Notes under the pieces: generated by a model
Database searches by the model: none
What the model saw: only the letters and a program-made list of their open reading frames with translations
What the model was told of the DNA's origin: nothing
Position numbers and translations under genes: made by a program
Shown here: one piece after another, positions 27,087-35,557 of the stretch
Layout: each line of letters begins with the position of its first letter
Numbering within the stretch: the first letter of the stretch is position 1
DNA from: Curtobacterium sp. MCSS17_008
Lineage (GTDB): Bacteria > Actinomycetota > Actinomycetes > Actinomycetales > Microbacteriaceae
DNA: 64,000 bases
Assembly (NCBI RefSeq): GCF_003234185.1
Contig: NZ_QKSM01000001.1
Coordinates: 62,001-126,000 of the forward strand
Reading direction: 5' to 3'

Positions 27087-28505
27087 GTGACCGGACCCGA
27101 CCGCCCGCACCACGGCGGCGCACTCCTCCGACGACTGACCCTCCGCGACGCCGTGGTCATCGGCCTCGGCTCGATGATCGGTGCCGGCGTCTTCTCCGCC
27201 TTCGCCCCGGCGGCCGCGGCGGCCGGCGGGTGGCTGCTCGTCGGGCTGGCGCTCGCCGGAGCCGTCGCCTTCTGCAACGCGACGTCCTCGGCGCAGCTCG
27301 CCGCGCAGTACCCGACCTCCGGTGGGACGTACGTGTACGGCCGCGAGCGGCTCGGACACTGGGCCGGTTTCGCCGCGGGGTGGTGCTTCGTCGTGGGCAA
27401 GACCGCCAGTGCGGCGGCCATGGCCCTGACCTTCGCGACCGCCGTCGCGCCGGAGGCCTGGGTGAAACCCGTCGCGGTCGCGGTGGTGATCGCCCTGACG
27501 GCTGTCGCCCTCGCCGGCATCACGAGGACCGCGCTCGTCACCCGGGTGCTCGTCGTCGTCGCGCTGCTCGCGCTCGCCGTGGTCGTGGTGATCGGGGCGA
27601 CGCACACCGCGGGAGCGCCGACGCCCGTGACCGCCGAGCCCGTCGCGACACCGCTCGGGGTCCTGCAGTCGGCGGGGCTCCTGTTCTTCGCGTTCGCCGG
27701 CTACGCCCGGATCGCCACGCTCGGCGAGGAGGTCGTCGACCCCGCCCGCACGATCCCGCGTGCCGTCACCACGGCGCTCGCCGGTGCGCTGGTCGTCTAC
27801 GCCGTCGTCGCCCTGGTGCTGCTGCACGCCCTCGGTCCCGCCGGCACCGCGGCCACCCCGGCTCCGCTCAGCGCCGTCGCAGACCTGGCCGGGGGACCCT
27901 GGTCCGTCGTCGTGCGCACCGGCGCGGCGGCGGCCTCGCTCGGCGCGCTGCTCGCCGTGGTGACCGGCATCGGCCGGACCGCGTTCGCGATGGCGCGGGA
28001 GCGAGACCTGCCGCACGCGCTCGCCGCGGTGCACCCGCGGACCGGGGTGCCGCACCGGGTACAGCTGCTGCTCGGAGCCGTGGTCTGCGTCCTGGTGCTC
28101 GTCACGGACCTGCGGGGCGCGATCGGCGCGTCGGCGTTCGGGGTCCTGCTGTACTACGCGGTGGCGAACGCCGCGGCCTGGTCGCAGGACCGCGAGCACC
28201 GGCGGTACCCGAGGGCCCTCGCCGTCGCGGGCGTCGCCGGGTGCGTCCTGCTCGTGGTCACCCTGCCGCCGGCGTCGGTGCTCGCCGGGGTCGTCGTGCT
28301 CGGGGTCGGCCTGGTCGCGCGCCTCGTCACGACGGCGGTCAGGGGCCGGTCGGGTGCGGCTCCTCGGGGTCGGGACCGGGCGGGTGGGGACCGGGCGGGT
28401 GGGGACCGGGCGGGTGGGGACCGGCCGGGTGGGGACCGGTCGGGTGGGGACCGGTCGACACGCCGCGGCGGAGGAGCGCACGGGCCGCGCGGGCACGGGG
28501 GATGA
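27087..28505 (+). CDS. APC-family amino acid permease with repeat-encoded tail
   Basis: This 472-residue transporter has about 12 helices. The first reads VVIGLGSMIGAGVFSAF, the classic APC helix 1 with its G-S-M-I-G-A-G substrate loop. The sixth-helix region reads LLFFAFAGYARIATLGEE. The C-terminal 45 residues are hydrophilic, with repeats of GGDRA/P/S encoded by the 15-bp tandem repeat at 28374-28448. This tail overlaps a convergent gene by 167 bp. I chose GTG 27087 because CATGAT ends seven bases before it; ATG 27075 would make the hexamer part of the gene. The substrate is unknown. Confidence 0.88.
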   Translation: MTGPDRPHHGGALLRRLTLRDAVVIGLGSMIGAGVFSAFAPAAAAAGGWLLVGLALAGAVAFCNATSSAQLAAQYPTSGGTYVYGRERLGHWAGFAAGWCFVVGKTASAAAMALTFATAVAPEAWVKPVAVAVVIALTAVALAGITRTALVTRVLVVVALLALAVVVVIGATHTAGAPTPVTAEPVATPLGVLQSAGLLFFAFAGYARIATLGEEVVDPARTIPRAVTTALAGALVVYAVVALVLLHALGPAGTAATPAPLSAVADLAGGPWSVVVRTGAAAASLGALLAVVTGIGRTAFAMARERDLPHALAAVHPRTGVPHRVQLLLGAVVCVLVLVTDLRGAIGASAFGVLLYYAVANAAAWSQDREHRRYPRALAVAGVAGCVLLVVTLPPASVLAGVVVLGVGLVARLVTTAVRGRSGAAPRGRDRAGGDRAGGDRAGGDRPGGDRSGGDRSTRRGGGAHGPRGHGG

Positions 28506-28971
28506 CCCACAGGACCGACCACAGGCCGATGCCGAGCCAGAGCGCGACGAGCAGGGCGGTGAGGAGCGGTCCGTGCTGGTCGGCCATCGACAGGGTCATC
28601 GCTGTCCACAGCACGCAGAGCACGACCTTCCCCCAGCCGGCGCCCTCGCGGTCCGCCTGGGCCTGCAGTGCCGGCACCCACTCCTCGGCGGGGACCGTCG
28701 CCGGGACGTGGCCCTCGGCGACCCACCGCTGCACGGCCACCGATCGCTCGTAACCGCCTCCCGCGCGCCAGGACCGCAGCTGCGTCCACACCCCCGCGCC
28801 GGCACCGACGAGTCCGGCCGGGACGCCGAGCCCGACGAGCAGGCCCGTGGTCGTCGCGGTCCACGACGACGCGACGAGCACGACGAGGACCACACCGAAG
28901 GCCGCCCCGGCACCCGCGCTGCCGAGCAGTCGCAGGCGCCCGCCCTCGTCCACCACGCCGACACCGTCCAC
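28339..28971 (-). CDS. Membrane protein of unknown function with GPHP-repeat tail
   Basis: This protein of about 210 residues has two hydrophobic N-terminal helices (AAFGVVLVVLVASSW, GLLVGLGVPAGLVGAG) and two more near residues 130-170 (VVLCVLWTAMTLSMA, LLTALLVALWLGIGLWSVLW). The final 35 residues are GPHP-type repeats encoded by the 15-bp repeat. The gene overlaps the end of the permease gene by 167 bp on the opposite strand. The start is uncertain: GTG 28971 is favoured because TAGCGT lies eight bases upstream, and GTG 28992 is the alternative. I do not recognise the family. The hydrophobic profile supports a real gene rather than a shadow. Confidence 0.68.
   Translation of the reverse strand: MDGVGVVDEGGRLRLLGSAGAGAAFGVVLVVLVASSWTATTTGLLVGLGVPAGLVGAGAGVWTQLRSWRAGGGYERSVAVQRWVAEGHVPATVPAEEWVPALQAQADREGAGWGKVVLCVLWTAMTLSMADQHGPLLTALLVALWLGIGLWSVLWVIPRARAARALLRRGVSTGPHPTGPHPAGPHPPGPHPPGPHPPGPDPEEPHPTGP
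28374..28448. repeat. 15-bp tandem repeat, five copies, shared by two convergent genes
   Basis: Five copies of GACCGGGCGGGTGGG (the fourth and fifth vary at one base) run in phase with both reading frames. On the plus strand they encode GGDRA-like units at the permease C-terminus. On the minus strand they encode PGPHP-like units at the C-terminus of the membrane protein. Because the unit is a multiple of three, copy-number change would lengthen or shorten both proteins without breaking either frame. Confidence 0.9.
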
Positions 28972-29041
28972 GGGACCGGACGCTACCCGCACCGGTCGAC
29001 CGCTCGCTGCACGCTCGGCTGCGGTGGGGCATGATCGACCG

Positions 29042-30811
29042 GTGCCCTCCTCGAACCCGACAACGGCCTACCGCGCCGCCCGTGACGAGCTGCTCGCGGT
29101 CCTCGACGAACACGACACCGAGCGCGCCGAGGCCGCCAGGCGCGCCTTCCGGTGGCCGGACCTCGGTGCGGACTTCAACTGGGCGACCGACTGGTTCGAC
29201 GTCGTCGCCCGCGACAACGACCGCGTCGCGCTCTGGATCGTCGACGAGGACGGGGGCTCCCGCACCACGTACGCAGAGATGGCGGCCCGGTCCGACCGGC
29301 TCGCCGTGCACCTCGACCGGCTCGGCGTCCGGAAGGGCGACCACGTGCTCCTCATGCTCGGCAACCAGCTCGAGCTCTGGGAGACCATGCTCGCGGTGAT
29401 GAAGCTCGGTGCGGTGATCCTGCCGACCTCGACGATGCTCGACACCGCGGACCTCCAGGACCGCATCGACCGGGGTGGCGTGGCCCACGTCGTGACGAAC
29501 CACGGCGAGACGCCGAAGTTCCAGGGGGTGACCGGTGCGCCCTCGCGCATCGTCGTCGGGGGAGCGGCGGACGGCTGGACCCCGTACCCGGACGACCTCG
29601 GCCGGCCCGCCCCCGCCGGCGAGGTCCGACCGACCGTCACCACCAGCACCAGCGACCCGTGCCTGGTGTACTTCACGTCCGGCACCACCTCGCGGCCGAA
29701 GATGGTCGTGCACACGCAGGCGTCGTACCCCCTCGGTCACCTGAGCACGATGCACTGGCTCGGCCTGCGCCCCGGCGACGTGCACCTGGCCATCAGCTCA
29801 CCCGGTTGGGGCAAGCACGCCTGGAGCTGCTTCTTCGCGCCGTGGATCGCCGAGGCGACGGTGTTCGTGTACGACACGCCCCGCTTCGACCCGGCGGGCC
29901 TCCTCGCGCAGCTCGAGGACGCGGGTGTGGACACGTTCTGCGCGCCGCCGACCGCGTGGCGCATGCTGCTGCAGTCGGACCTCGGTCCGAAGCCCCGGGC
30001 CCTGCGCGAGGTCGTGTCGGCAGGGGAGCCGCTCAACCCCGAGGTCATCGCCCGCGTCCAGGCGGCCTGGGGGCTCACCATCCGCGACGGCTACGGCCAG
30101 ACCGAGACGACGGCGATCATCGGCAACGTCCCCGGTGCCCCCGTGACGCCCGGCGCGATGGGGCGCCCGTTGCCCGGGGTCGCCGTGACCCTGCTCGACC
30201 CGCTGACCGGTCGCCCCGGCGACGAGGGCGAGGTGTGCCTCGACCTGGCCGAGCGGCCGACCAACCTGATGGCCGGGTACCTCGGGGACCCGGACCGGAC
30301 GGCGGACGCGATGCGCGACGGCTTCTTCCACACCGGCGACATCGCGAGCCGTGACGCCGACGGCCAGCTGACGTTCATCGGCCGGACCGACGATGTCTTC
30401 AAGTCGTCCGACTACAAGGTGTCGCCGTTCGAGGTCGAGAGCGCCCTGCTGCAGCACGCCGCCGTCGCGGAGAGCGCGGTCGTGCCGGCACCCGACGAGG
30501 CGCGGCTCAACGTCGTGAAGGCGTACGTGACGCTGGCCGCCGGGTGGGAACCGACGGCCGAGACGGCACGCACCGTGCTCGAGCACGCCCGGGTGGCGCT
30601 GCCCGCCTACGCCCGTGTCCGGAGGGTCGAGTTCGGGTCGCTCCCGAAGACGATCTCGGGCAAGATCCGACGGGTCGAGCTCCGCGAGCGGGAGGAACGA
30701 GCCGCCGCCGGTGCGCCAGCGGAGGGGGAGTGGCGCGAGGAGCAGTTCCCGGAGCTCCGTTCCGTGGGACGTCGCGCCGACGACCGCCGACGTCCGGGCC
30801 GCCAGGACTGA
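29042..30811 (+). CDS. AMP-binding acyl-CoA synthetase (medium-chain/acetyl type)
   Basis: This 589-residue adenylate-forming enzyme activates a carboxylic acid to its CoA thioester. The ATP-binding P-loop is TSGTTSRPKMVVHT. Core motifs GYGQTETT, FHTGDIA and the hinge FIGRTDDVFKSSDYKVSP are intact, and the catalytic C-terminal lysine is in KTISGKIRR. The N-terminal segment with FNWATDWFD resembles the ACSM and acetyl-CoA synthetase-like group. GTG 29042 follows CATGAT by six bases with no ribosome site. The last 25 residues are basic. It is divergent from the GPHP-tail membrane protein. The substrate length cannot be read by eye. Confidence 0.93.
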   Translation: MPSSNPTTAYRAARDELLAVLDEHDTERAEAARRAFRWPDLGADFNWATDWFDVVARDNDRVALWIVDEDGGSRTTYAEMAARSDRLAVHLDRLGVRKGDHVLLMLGNQLELWETMLAVMKLGAVILPTSTMLDTADLQDRIDRGGVAHVVTNHGETPKFQGVTGAPSRIVVGGAADGWTPYPDDLGRPAPAGEVRPTVTTSTSDPCLVYFTSGTTSRPKMVVHTQASYPLGHLSTMHWLGLRPGDVHLAISSPGWGKHAWSCFFAPWIAEATVFVYDTPRFDPAGLLAQLEDAGVDTFCAPPTAWRMLLQSDLGPKPRALREVVSAGEPLNPEVIARVQAAWGLTIRDGYGQTETTAIIGNVPGAPVTPGAMGRPLPGVAVTLLDPLTGRPGDEGEVCLDLAERPTNLMAGYLGDPDRTADAMRDGFFHTGDIASRDADGQLTFIGRTDDVFKSSDYKVSPFEVESALLQHAAVAESAVVPAPDEARLNVVKAYVTLAAGWEPTAETARTVLEHARVALPAYARVRRVEFGSLPKTISGKIRRVELREREERAAAGAPAEGEWREEQFPELRSVGRRADDRRRPGRQD

Positions 30812-30848
30812 GCGCGGCCGGTCGGGCTCGGTCCTACCCGTCGACGGC

Positions 30849-30868
30849 CACGACCGGCACCGGTCGTG
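30849..30868. terminator. Hairpin between convergent genes
   Basis: CACGACCGG (30849-30857) and CCGGTCGTG (30860-30868) pair perfectly over nine bases with a two-base turn. It follows the synthetase stop by 38 bases and precedes the end of the small minus-strand gene. It is likely a bidirectional terminator. Confidence 0.55.
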
Positions 30869-30921
30869 CGCGACCCACGGGACGGACCGGGTGCCCGGTC
30901 AGGTGGGACGGAAGGCGCCCG

Positions 30922-31092
30922 TCAGGTGAGACGGAAGAAGTCGCCGTAGGTCGGCTCGGGCGGGACGTCGCCGTGCGTGCGGTGGTGCACGAGGGCGTCG
31001 ATCTCGTCCGGGTGCCGCATGCCGCGGCGGTGCCACTCGTGCGGGTGGCGCTGGAGCTCACGCAGGTCGCGGTGGTCCGCCATCGTGGTCAC
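30922..31092 (-). CDS. Small protein (56 residues), second gene of a small-ORF pair
   Basis: The ORF encodes a charged, histidine- and arginine-rich protein (ADHRDLRELQRHPHEWHRRG ... YGDFFRLT). The composition is protein-like and not a shadow of any opposite gene. GTG 31092 overlaps the TGA of the upstream 49-residue gene, so the two are coupled; an internal ATG at 31083 gives 53 residues. A 17-bp segment covering its last codons (30921-30937) is duplicated just downstream (30898-30914, one mismatch). I do not recognise a family. Confidence 0.62.
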   Translation of the reverse strand: MTTMADHRDLRELQRHPHEWHRRGMRHPDEIDALVHHRTHGDVPPEPTYGDFFRLT

Positions 31093-31238
31093 GCCCCCAG
31101 GGTGACGACGGTGACCGCTGCGGTCGCGACCGTGACGGCGACGATGCCGAGGCTCGTGGCGACGGCTGCCAGCACACGGCCGCGGGCTGCTTCGCGGACC
31201 TCGGAGAACTGCGATTGTGTCGCGTCGATCGTGCTCAT
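31089..31238 (-). CDS. Small single-helix membrane protein (49 residues)
   Basis: The ORF begins MSTIDATQSQFSEVREAARG and then has one long hydrophobic helix of about 25 residues (AAVATSLGIVAVTVATAAV region). GGGAAGGG lies about seven bases before ATG 31238, a strong ribosome site. Its stop overlaps the start of the 56-residue gene. It lies 77 bases downstream of a marR gene on the same strand, so a shared transcript and MarR control are plausible. The family is unknown. Confidence 0.65.
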   Translation of the reverse strand: MSTIDATQSQFSEVREAARGRVLAAVATSLGIVAVTVATAAVTVVTLGA

Positions 31239-31315
31239 GGCCGGCCCTTCCCGTGCGTGATCGTCACCGCTCGGTGACACGGACCAGCTTGCTCCGGTTT
31301 CTCTAGTTTGTCTAA

Positions 31316-31879
31316 CTACCGAATTGGAGGCGTACGCATCTTGGACATCAGCGCCGGCCGCCCGACTCCGTCCGCCTCGACCAGGGGCGCGTCCGCTCCC
31401 ATGGCGTCGATCACCTCGGCGAAGAACGCGCCCATCTCGGCGACGGTCTGCGGCGAGAGCCGGTCGGCGGCCGCGATCATCCGGGCATGCACGTCGGTGA
31501 GCTCGGTGCGGACCTCGTCGTCGCTGTGACCGGTGGCCACGAGCAGGGCACCGCGGCCGTCGGAGGGGTCCGCCCGGCGTTCGACGTGCCCGGTCGCCAC
31601 CAACCGCTTCACCACCGCGGTCGTCGACGCGGACGTGATCCCGAGGTGGGCGGCGAGGTCGCCCGGCCGCACCGGCTGCCCCTGCTCGCCGGCGCGCAGC
31701 AGGAACCGCACGGCCTCCATGTCGGTGGCGTTCATCCGCATCGAGCGACGTTTCCGTTCACGCATCGCCACCTCGGCCGCGCGGTACCGCCGCATCAGGG
31801 TGAGCAGTTCGACGCCGGCCTTCTCCTGCCGGTCGGGGTACCAGTACCCCGACGCTCCGTGCGTGTCGTCCTCGGTCAT
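31316..31879 (-). CDS. MarR-family transcriptional regulator
   Basis: This is a 187-residue winged-helix regulator. The recognition helix and wing are clear: DLAAHLGITSASTTAVVKRL followed by HVERRADPSDGRGALL, the conserved D-x-R-D-R-like wing in variant form. Dimerisation helices flank it. MarR proteins usually repress neighbouring genes and respond to small phenolic or lipophilic ligands. ATG 31879 has AGGAGGTG six bases upstream, near-perfect. Two small genes follow on the same strand, and a FadD-like ligase is divergent across a 454-base gap containing a perfect palindrome. Either could be a target. Confidence 0.9.
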   Translation of the reverse strand: MTEDDTHGASGYWYPDRQEKAGVELLTLMRRYRAAEVAMRERKRRSMRMNATDMEAVRFLLRAGEQGQPVRPGDLAAHLGITSASTTAVVKRLVATGHVERRADPSDGRGALLVATGHSDDEVRTELTDVHARMIAAADRLSPQTVAEMGAFFAEVIDAMGADAPLVEADGVGRPALMSKMRTPPIR

Positions 31880-32333
31880 CGCACACCTCCTCCTGCTGTG
31901 CGGCAGACAGTACCGACCACCCCTCGCGGCACGGGGCGGACCGGGGTACAGGTGGCGCTCCCCGCGACGGCACGTCCGGACGGGAGGCGCGGTGCGGGCC
32001 CGCAGCGCGCCGTGCGTCACGGCGACCCCACCCCACCCGGTCCCGCGCCGGACGGGGCCGTCGGCGGCCGATCCGTGACCCGAACACAGACCGGCCGCCC
32101 GGGTCGTGACGCCTGACCCGCGTCACGACGCTCCCGATTGAACACGAGCCCGCTGGGAGCGCGACGGACGAGCCGGAGGCGCGGCGGAAGAGCAGCGGGA
32201 GGCGCAGTGGAACGGGGGCGTGGGGGAGCCGGGTAGCCCCGGTCGAGCCCGTCCGGCGTCCCTGCCGGACCCCGCACCGCCGCGCGCCGTAGGCTCCTCG
32301 AGGAGAACTCGTCACGGGAGACGGAAGGCCGGC
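31880..32333. other. 454-nt intergenic region between marR and fadD-like gene
   Basis: This divergent gap has no gene I can support. It holds a degenerate copy of the dispersed hairpin family (GGACGGGAGGCGCGG, about 31978-31992, with only a partial second arm). It also has the palindrome at 32103-32129, CGCTCCC/GGGAGCG arms around 32129-32161, and TAGGCT at 32290-32295, a likely -10 for the ligase gene. Confidence 0.6.
32103..32129. promoter_or_regulatory. Perfect 10-bp inverted repeat, possible operator
   Basis: GTCGTGACGC (32103-32112) and GCGTCACGAC (32120-32129) are exact inverse complements around seven bases. The element lies in the divergent gap between marR and the fadD-like gene. 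It could be a regulator-binding site or a hairpin; the 17-bp centre-to-centre spacing suits a dimeric protein contacting successive major grooves. Confidence 0.5.
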
Positions 32334-33947
32334 ATGACCAGCACCACCACCAGCAGCCACCCCGCAGCCGGCGCCGCCGACGGCGCCAGGACCACACAGG
32401 CCACCGCATCGGTCGCCGCGATCCTCGCCGAGTCCGCCGCACGCTTCCCCGACGACGTCGCGGTCGTCGTCGGGGACCAGCGGACCACCTACTCCGAGCT
32501 GTGGCGCGAGACGCTCGCCTACGCCGGTGCCCTGCGCGCACGCGGCGTCCGCGCCGGCGACCGGGTGGCCATGCTCGTGCCGAACGTGACCGACTTCGCC
32601 CGCGTCTACTACGCGATCCTCGCGCTCGGTGCCGTGGTCGTCCCCGTGCACGCGCTCCTCAAGCGCCGCGAGATCGAGTTCGTGCTGCAGGACAGCGACG
32701 CCCGCGTCCTGGTCTGCGCCGCCCCGCTCCTCGGCGAGGGGGCCGCCGGGGCCGAGCTCGCGGGCGTGGACGTGCTCACGGTGCTGGCTCCCGCCGACAG
32801 CGCCGACGGTCCCGACCGCCTGGAGGCACTGTCCGCGACCAACGAGCCGCTCGACACCTACGTGCCGCGCCACCCGTTCGACACGGCGACGATCCTCTAC
32901 ACCAGCGGCACCACCGGGCAGCCGAAGGGAGCCGAGGGCTCGCACTTCGCCCTGCTCGAGCAGGTCAACACCTGCCTGCTCACCACGTTCGACATGCGCC
33001 GCGGTGACGTCCTGCTCGGCGCGCTGCCGCTGTTCCACACCTTCGGGCAGACCTGCACCATGAACACCGGGTTCCGCGCCGGCGCGACCATCGTCATGCT
33101 GCCGAAGTTCGACGGCGACGCCGCCCTCGCAGCGATGGTCGAGCACGACACGGCGATCTTCATGGGCGTGCCGACGATGTACGTCGCACTCCTCGACGCC
33201 GCCCGCCGCTCCGACGCCCGCCCGCACCTGCGGTACGCGATCTCCGGAGGAGCCTCCTTGCCGCTCGCCGTGCTCGAACGCTTCCAGCAGGAGTTCGACG
33301 CACCCGTGCACGAGGGCTACGGGCTCACGGAGACCTCGCCCGTCGCGTCCTTCAACCACGTCGGCGCGGAACCGCGGCCCGGCACCGTCGGCACGCCGAT
33401 CTGGGGCGTGGACATCGAGATCGCCGACCCCGGGGTCACCGACCGCACCGTGCTGCTGCCCCGAGGCGAGGTCGGCGAGCTGGTGATCCGCGGTCACAAC
33501 CTGATGAACGGGTACCTCAACCGACCCGACGCCACCGCGGCGGCGATCGTCGACGGCTGGTTCCGTACCGGGGACCTCGGCACGAAGGACGACGACGGTC
33601 ACCTGCGGATCGTGGACCGCACGAAGGACATGATCATCCGCAACGGCTACAACGTGTACCCCCGGCAGGTCGAGGAGGTCCTCGCCGCCCACCCCGACGT
33701 GACCATGGCGGCCGTCTTCGGCGTCCCGCACGACGTGCACGGGCAGGAGGTCGCGGCGGCGGTCGTGCTGCGGCAGGGCGCCGAGGTGACGCCGGACGAG
33801 CTGGTCCGCTTCGTGGCGGACGAGATCGCGGTCTACAAGTACCCGCGCATCGTGCACGTGGTCGACGCGTTGCCCCTGGGCCCGAGCGGGAAGGTCCTCA
33901 AGCGCGAGCTCGTGGACCGGTTCGGTGGCGGGGGAACGCTGCGCTGA
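32334..33947 (+). CDS. Long-chain fatty acid--CoA ligase (FadD-like)
   Basis: This 537-residue AMP-binding enzyme is predicted to form acyl-CoA from fatty acids. The P-loop is YTSGTTGQPKGAEGSH. The middle motifs are GYGLTETSPV, WFRTGDLG and the linker DRTKDMIIRNGYNVYPRQVEE, which is close to the long-chain acyl-CoA synthetase signature. The C-terminal catalytic lysine is in PSGKVLKREL. ATG 32334 has GGAAGG six bases upstream. It is divergent from the MarR regulator, which may control it, and the tRNA-Val gene follows after 20 bases. Confidence 0.93.
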   Translation: MTSTTTSSHPAAGAADGARTTQATASVAAILAESAARFPDDVAVVVGDQRTTYSELWRETLAYAGALRARGVRAGDRVAMLVPNVTDFARVYYAILALGAVVVPVHALLKRREIEFVLQDSDARVLVCAAPLLGEGAAGAELAGVDVLTVLAPADSADGPDRLEALSATNEPLDTYVPRHPFDTATILYTSGTTGQPKGAEGSHFALLEQVNTCLLTTFDMRRGDVLLGALPLFHTFGQTCTMNTGFRAGATIVMLPKFDGDAALAAMVEHDTAIFMGVPTMYVALLDAARRSDARPHLRYAISGGASLPLAVLERFQQEFDAPVHEGYGLTETSPVASFNHVGAEPRPGTVGTPIWGVDIEIADPGVTDRTVLLPRGEVGELVIRGHNLMNGYLNRPDATAAAIVDGWFRTGDLGTKDDDGHLRIVDRTKDMIIRNGYNVYPRQVEEVLAAHPDVTMAAVFGVPHDVHGQEVAAAVVLRQGAEVTPDELVRFVADEIAVYKYPRIVHVVDALPLGPSGKVLKRELVDRFGGGGTLR

Positions 33948-33967
33948 CCGTCTAGGATCGAGTCGAG

Positions 33968-34040
33968 GGGCCTTTAGCTCAGCTGGTAGAGCGCCACGTT
34001 TACACCGTGGATGTCGTCGGTTCGATCCCGGCAGGGCCCA
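33968..34040 (+). tRNA. tRNA-Val (anticodon TAC)
   Basis: The acceptor GGGCCTT pairs with AGGGCCC (one T-G). The D arm AGCTCAGCTGGTAGAGC is canonical, the anticodon loop GTTTACA carries TAC, and the T loop is TTCGATC. The discriminator is A at 34040 and CCA is not encoded. It lies just after the FadD-like gene. Confidence 0.95.
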
Positions 34041-34140
34041 CCGGAGCGATGCACCACCTGCCGACCCTCACGGGTCGCATCCGCCGCTCACCCGGTCCTC
34101 GCTGAGCAGCGTGCCCCGAGGGTGCTGGTTGACTGCACTG

Positions 34141-34872
34141 ATGCACGCGGAAGAGCTCGCGGCCGGCGACTTCCCGCCGGCACTGACGGCGACCTGCGTC
34201 GCGCTGCTGGCACTCGCCGCCGCGTGCGCCGTGTTCGTCGTCGGTGACCTGGTCCGACGGCCGCAGCGGATGGCGGTCATGAACGCGGTGTGGCCGCTGA
34301 CGATGCTGTTCGGCAGCGTCGTGTGGCTGGTGTTCTACCTCCGCGTCGGTCGGGCACCCCGCCGAGGCGCAGACACCTCCGGCCGGGACCACGGGCGGTG
34401 GGCGAGCGTCGCCACCGGGACGAGCCACTGCGGCGCCGGCTGCGCGGTCGGTGACCTCGTCGGTGAGTTCACGCTCGTCGCGGTCCCGACACTCGGAGCG
34501 GTCGTCGGCCTCGGCACGCTCTACCAGGAGCGGATGTTCGCCGCGTGGATCATCGATCTCGTGATCGCCTTCGCCGTCGGGATCCTCTTCCAGTACTTCT
34601 CGATCGCGCCGATGCGCGGGTTGAACCTCCGCGAGGGGCTCGTGGCTGCGCTCAAGGCGGACACGCTGTCGATCGCCGCGTGGCAGGTCGGCATGTACGG
34701 GCTGATGGCGATCGGTCAGTTCGCGGTGCTCCCCGCGCTGCTCGGCGGTCGTGCGTCGGTCCTCACCCCCGAGTTCTGGGTCCTCATGCAGCTCGCGATG
34801 GCTGCCGGGTTCGTCTGCTCGTACCCCGTCAACTGGTGGCTCGTCCGCCGCGGTGTCAAGGAAGCGATGTAG
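34141..34872 (+). CDS. DUF4396 membrane protein
   Basis: This is a 243-residue membrane protein with about six helices. The central motif TSHCGAGCAVGDLVGE, with two cysteines and a histidine, matches DUF4396. The later segments YFSIAPMRGL and LKADTLSI are also family features. DUF4396 has no proven function; the cysteine-histidine motif could bind a metal. I used ATG 34141, but there is no clear ribosome site, and GTG 34111 in the same frame is possible. It stands alone between tRNA-Val and a VOC-family gene. Confidence 0.8.
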   Translation: MHAEELAAGDFPPALTATCVALLALAAACAVFVVGDLVRRPQRMAVMNAVWPLTMLFGSVVWLVFYLRVGRAPRRGADTSGRDHGRWASVATGTSHCGAGCAVGDLVGEFTLVAVPTLGAVVGLGTLYQERMFAAWIIDLVIAFAVGILFQYFSIAPMRGLNLREGLVAALKADTLSIAAWQVGMYGLMAIGQFAVLPALLGGRASVLTPEFWVLMQLAMAAGFVCSYPVNWWLVRRGVKEAM

Positions 34873-35055
34873 CGGACCCGTACTGGCGCGGTCGATCGTG
34901 TCGAGTAGGAGCGCCCAGACCGCCCAGCTGCGGGGCACGGTCAGCGTGCGGGCGGGACAGGCCGGTCCGCAAGCGGACCCTTCCGCCGACGGAGCGGGTC
35001 TGCGATCATCGTGCCGACGCGGAGGCGGGAGTCCGCGCGACCCGAAGGAGCAACC

Positions 35056-35472
35056 GTGTCCGTCTTCCTCAACCCCTACCTCGGCTTCCGCGACCAGGCG
35101 CGTGACGCGTTGGAGTTCTACCACGGGGTGCTCGGGGGTGAACTCACGACGATGACCTTCGCCGAGGGCGGCATGACCCACGACCCGGCGGACGCGGACA
35201 AGCTCATGCACGGGCAGGTCCGGACGCCGGGCGGGTTGCTGCTCATGGCGTCGGACTCGCCGGCGTCCATGCCGACACCGACCGAGAGCAACATCTCGGT
35301 CTCGCTCAGCGGCGATGACGAGGAGCTCCTGACGGGCTACTGGAACGGGCTCGCCGACGGGGCGACCGTGATCGAGCCGCTCACCAGGGCTCCGTGGGGT
35401 GACACGTTCGGGATGCTGACCGATCGGTTCGGCGTCACCTGGCTCGTGGACATCAGCGGCGCCCCCGCCTGA
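35056..35472 (+). CDS. VOC-family (PhnB/glyoxalase-like) protein
   Basis: This 138-residue protein belongs to the vicinal-oxygen-chelate superfamily, PhnB-like subgroup. The opening NPYLGFRDQARDALEFYHGV and the later WGDTFGMLTDRFGVTWLVDI are characteristic. The typical glyoxalase metal ligands are not all present, as in most PhnB-like proteins, so catalytic activity is doubtful. GTG 35056 has GAAGGAG seven bases upstream. The gene ends at a perfect 22-bp hairpin. Confidence 0.9.
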   Translation: MSVFLNPYLGFRDQARDALEFYHGVLGGELTTMTFAEGGMTHDPADADKLMHGQVRTPGGLLLMASDSPASMPTPTESNISVSLSGDDEELLTGYWNGLADGATVIEPLTRAPWGDTFGMLTDRFGVTWLVDISGAPA

Positions 35473-35477
35473 GCCGC

Positions 35478-35525
35478 GACGGACGGGAGGCGCGGTGCCA
35501 GCCGGCACCGCGCCTCCCGTCCGTC
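35478..35525. terminator. Perfect 22-bp hairpin, GGACGGGAGGCGCGG family
   Basis: Arms 35478-35499 and 35504-35525 pair exactly with a four-base loop. It lies between the ends of the VOC gene and a convergent small gene, so it could stop transcription from both sides. The stem begins GACGGACGGGAGGCGCGG, shared with several elements in this window. Confidence 0.8.
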
Positions 35526-35557
35526 GTCACGCCGACCACGTGACGCGCGCTGTCAGG

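Noticed and set aside
30834-31061. A 75-codon ORF rich in Ser, Thr and Arg on the minus strand
   Set aside because: It is in a different frame from the 56-residue gene with its better start and coupling, and its composition is that of a frame shadow.
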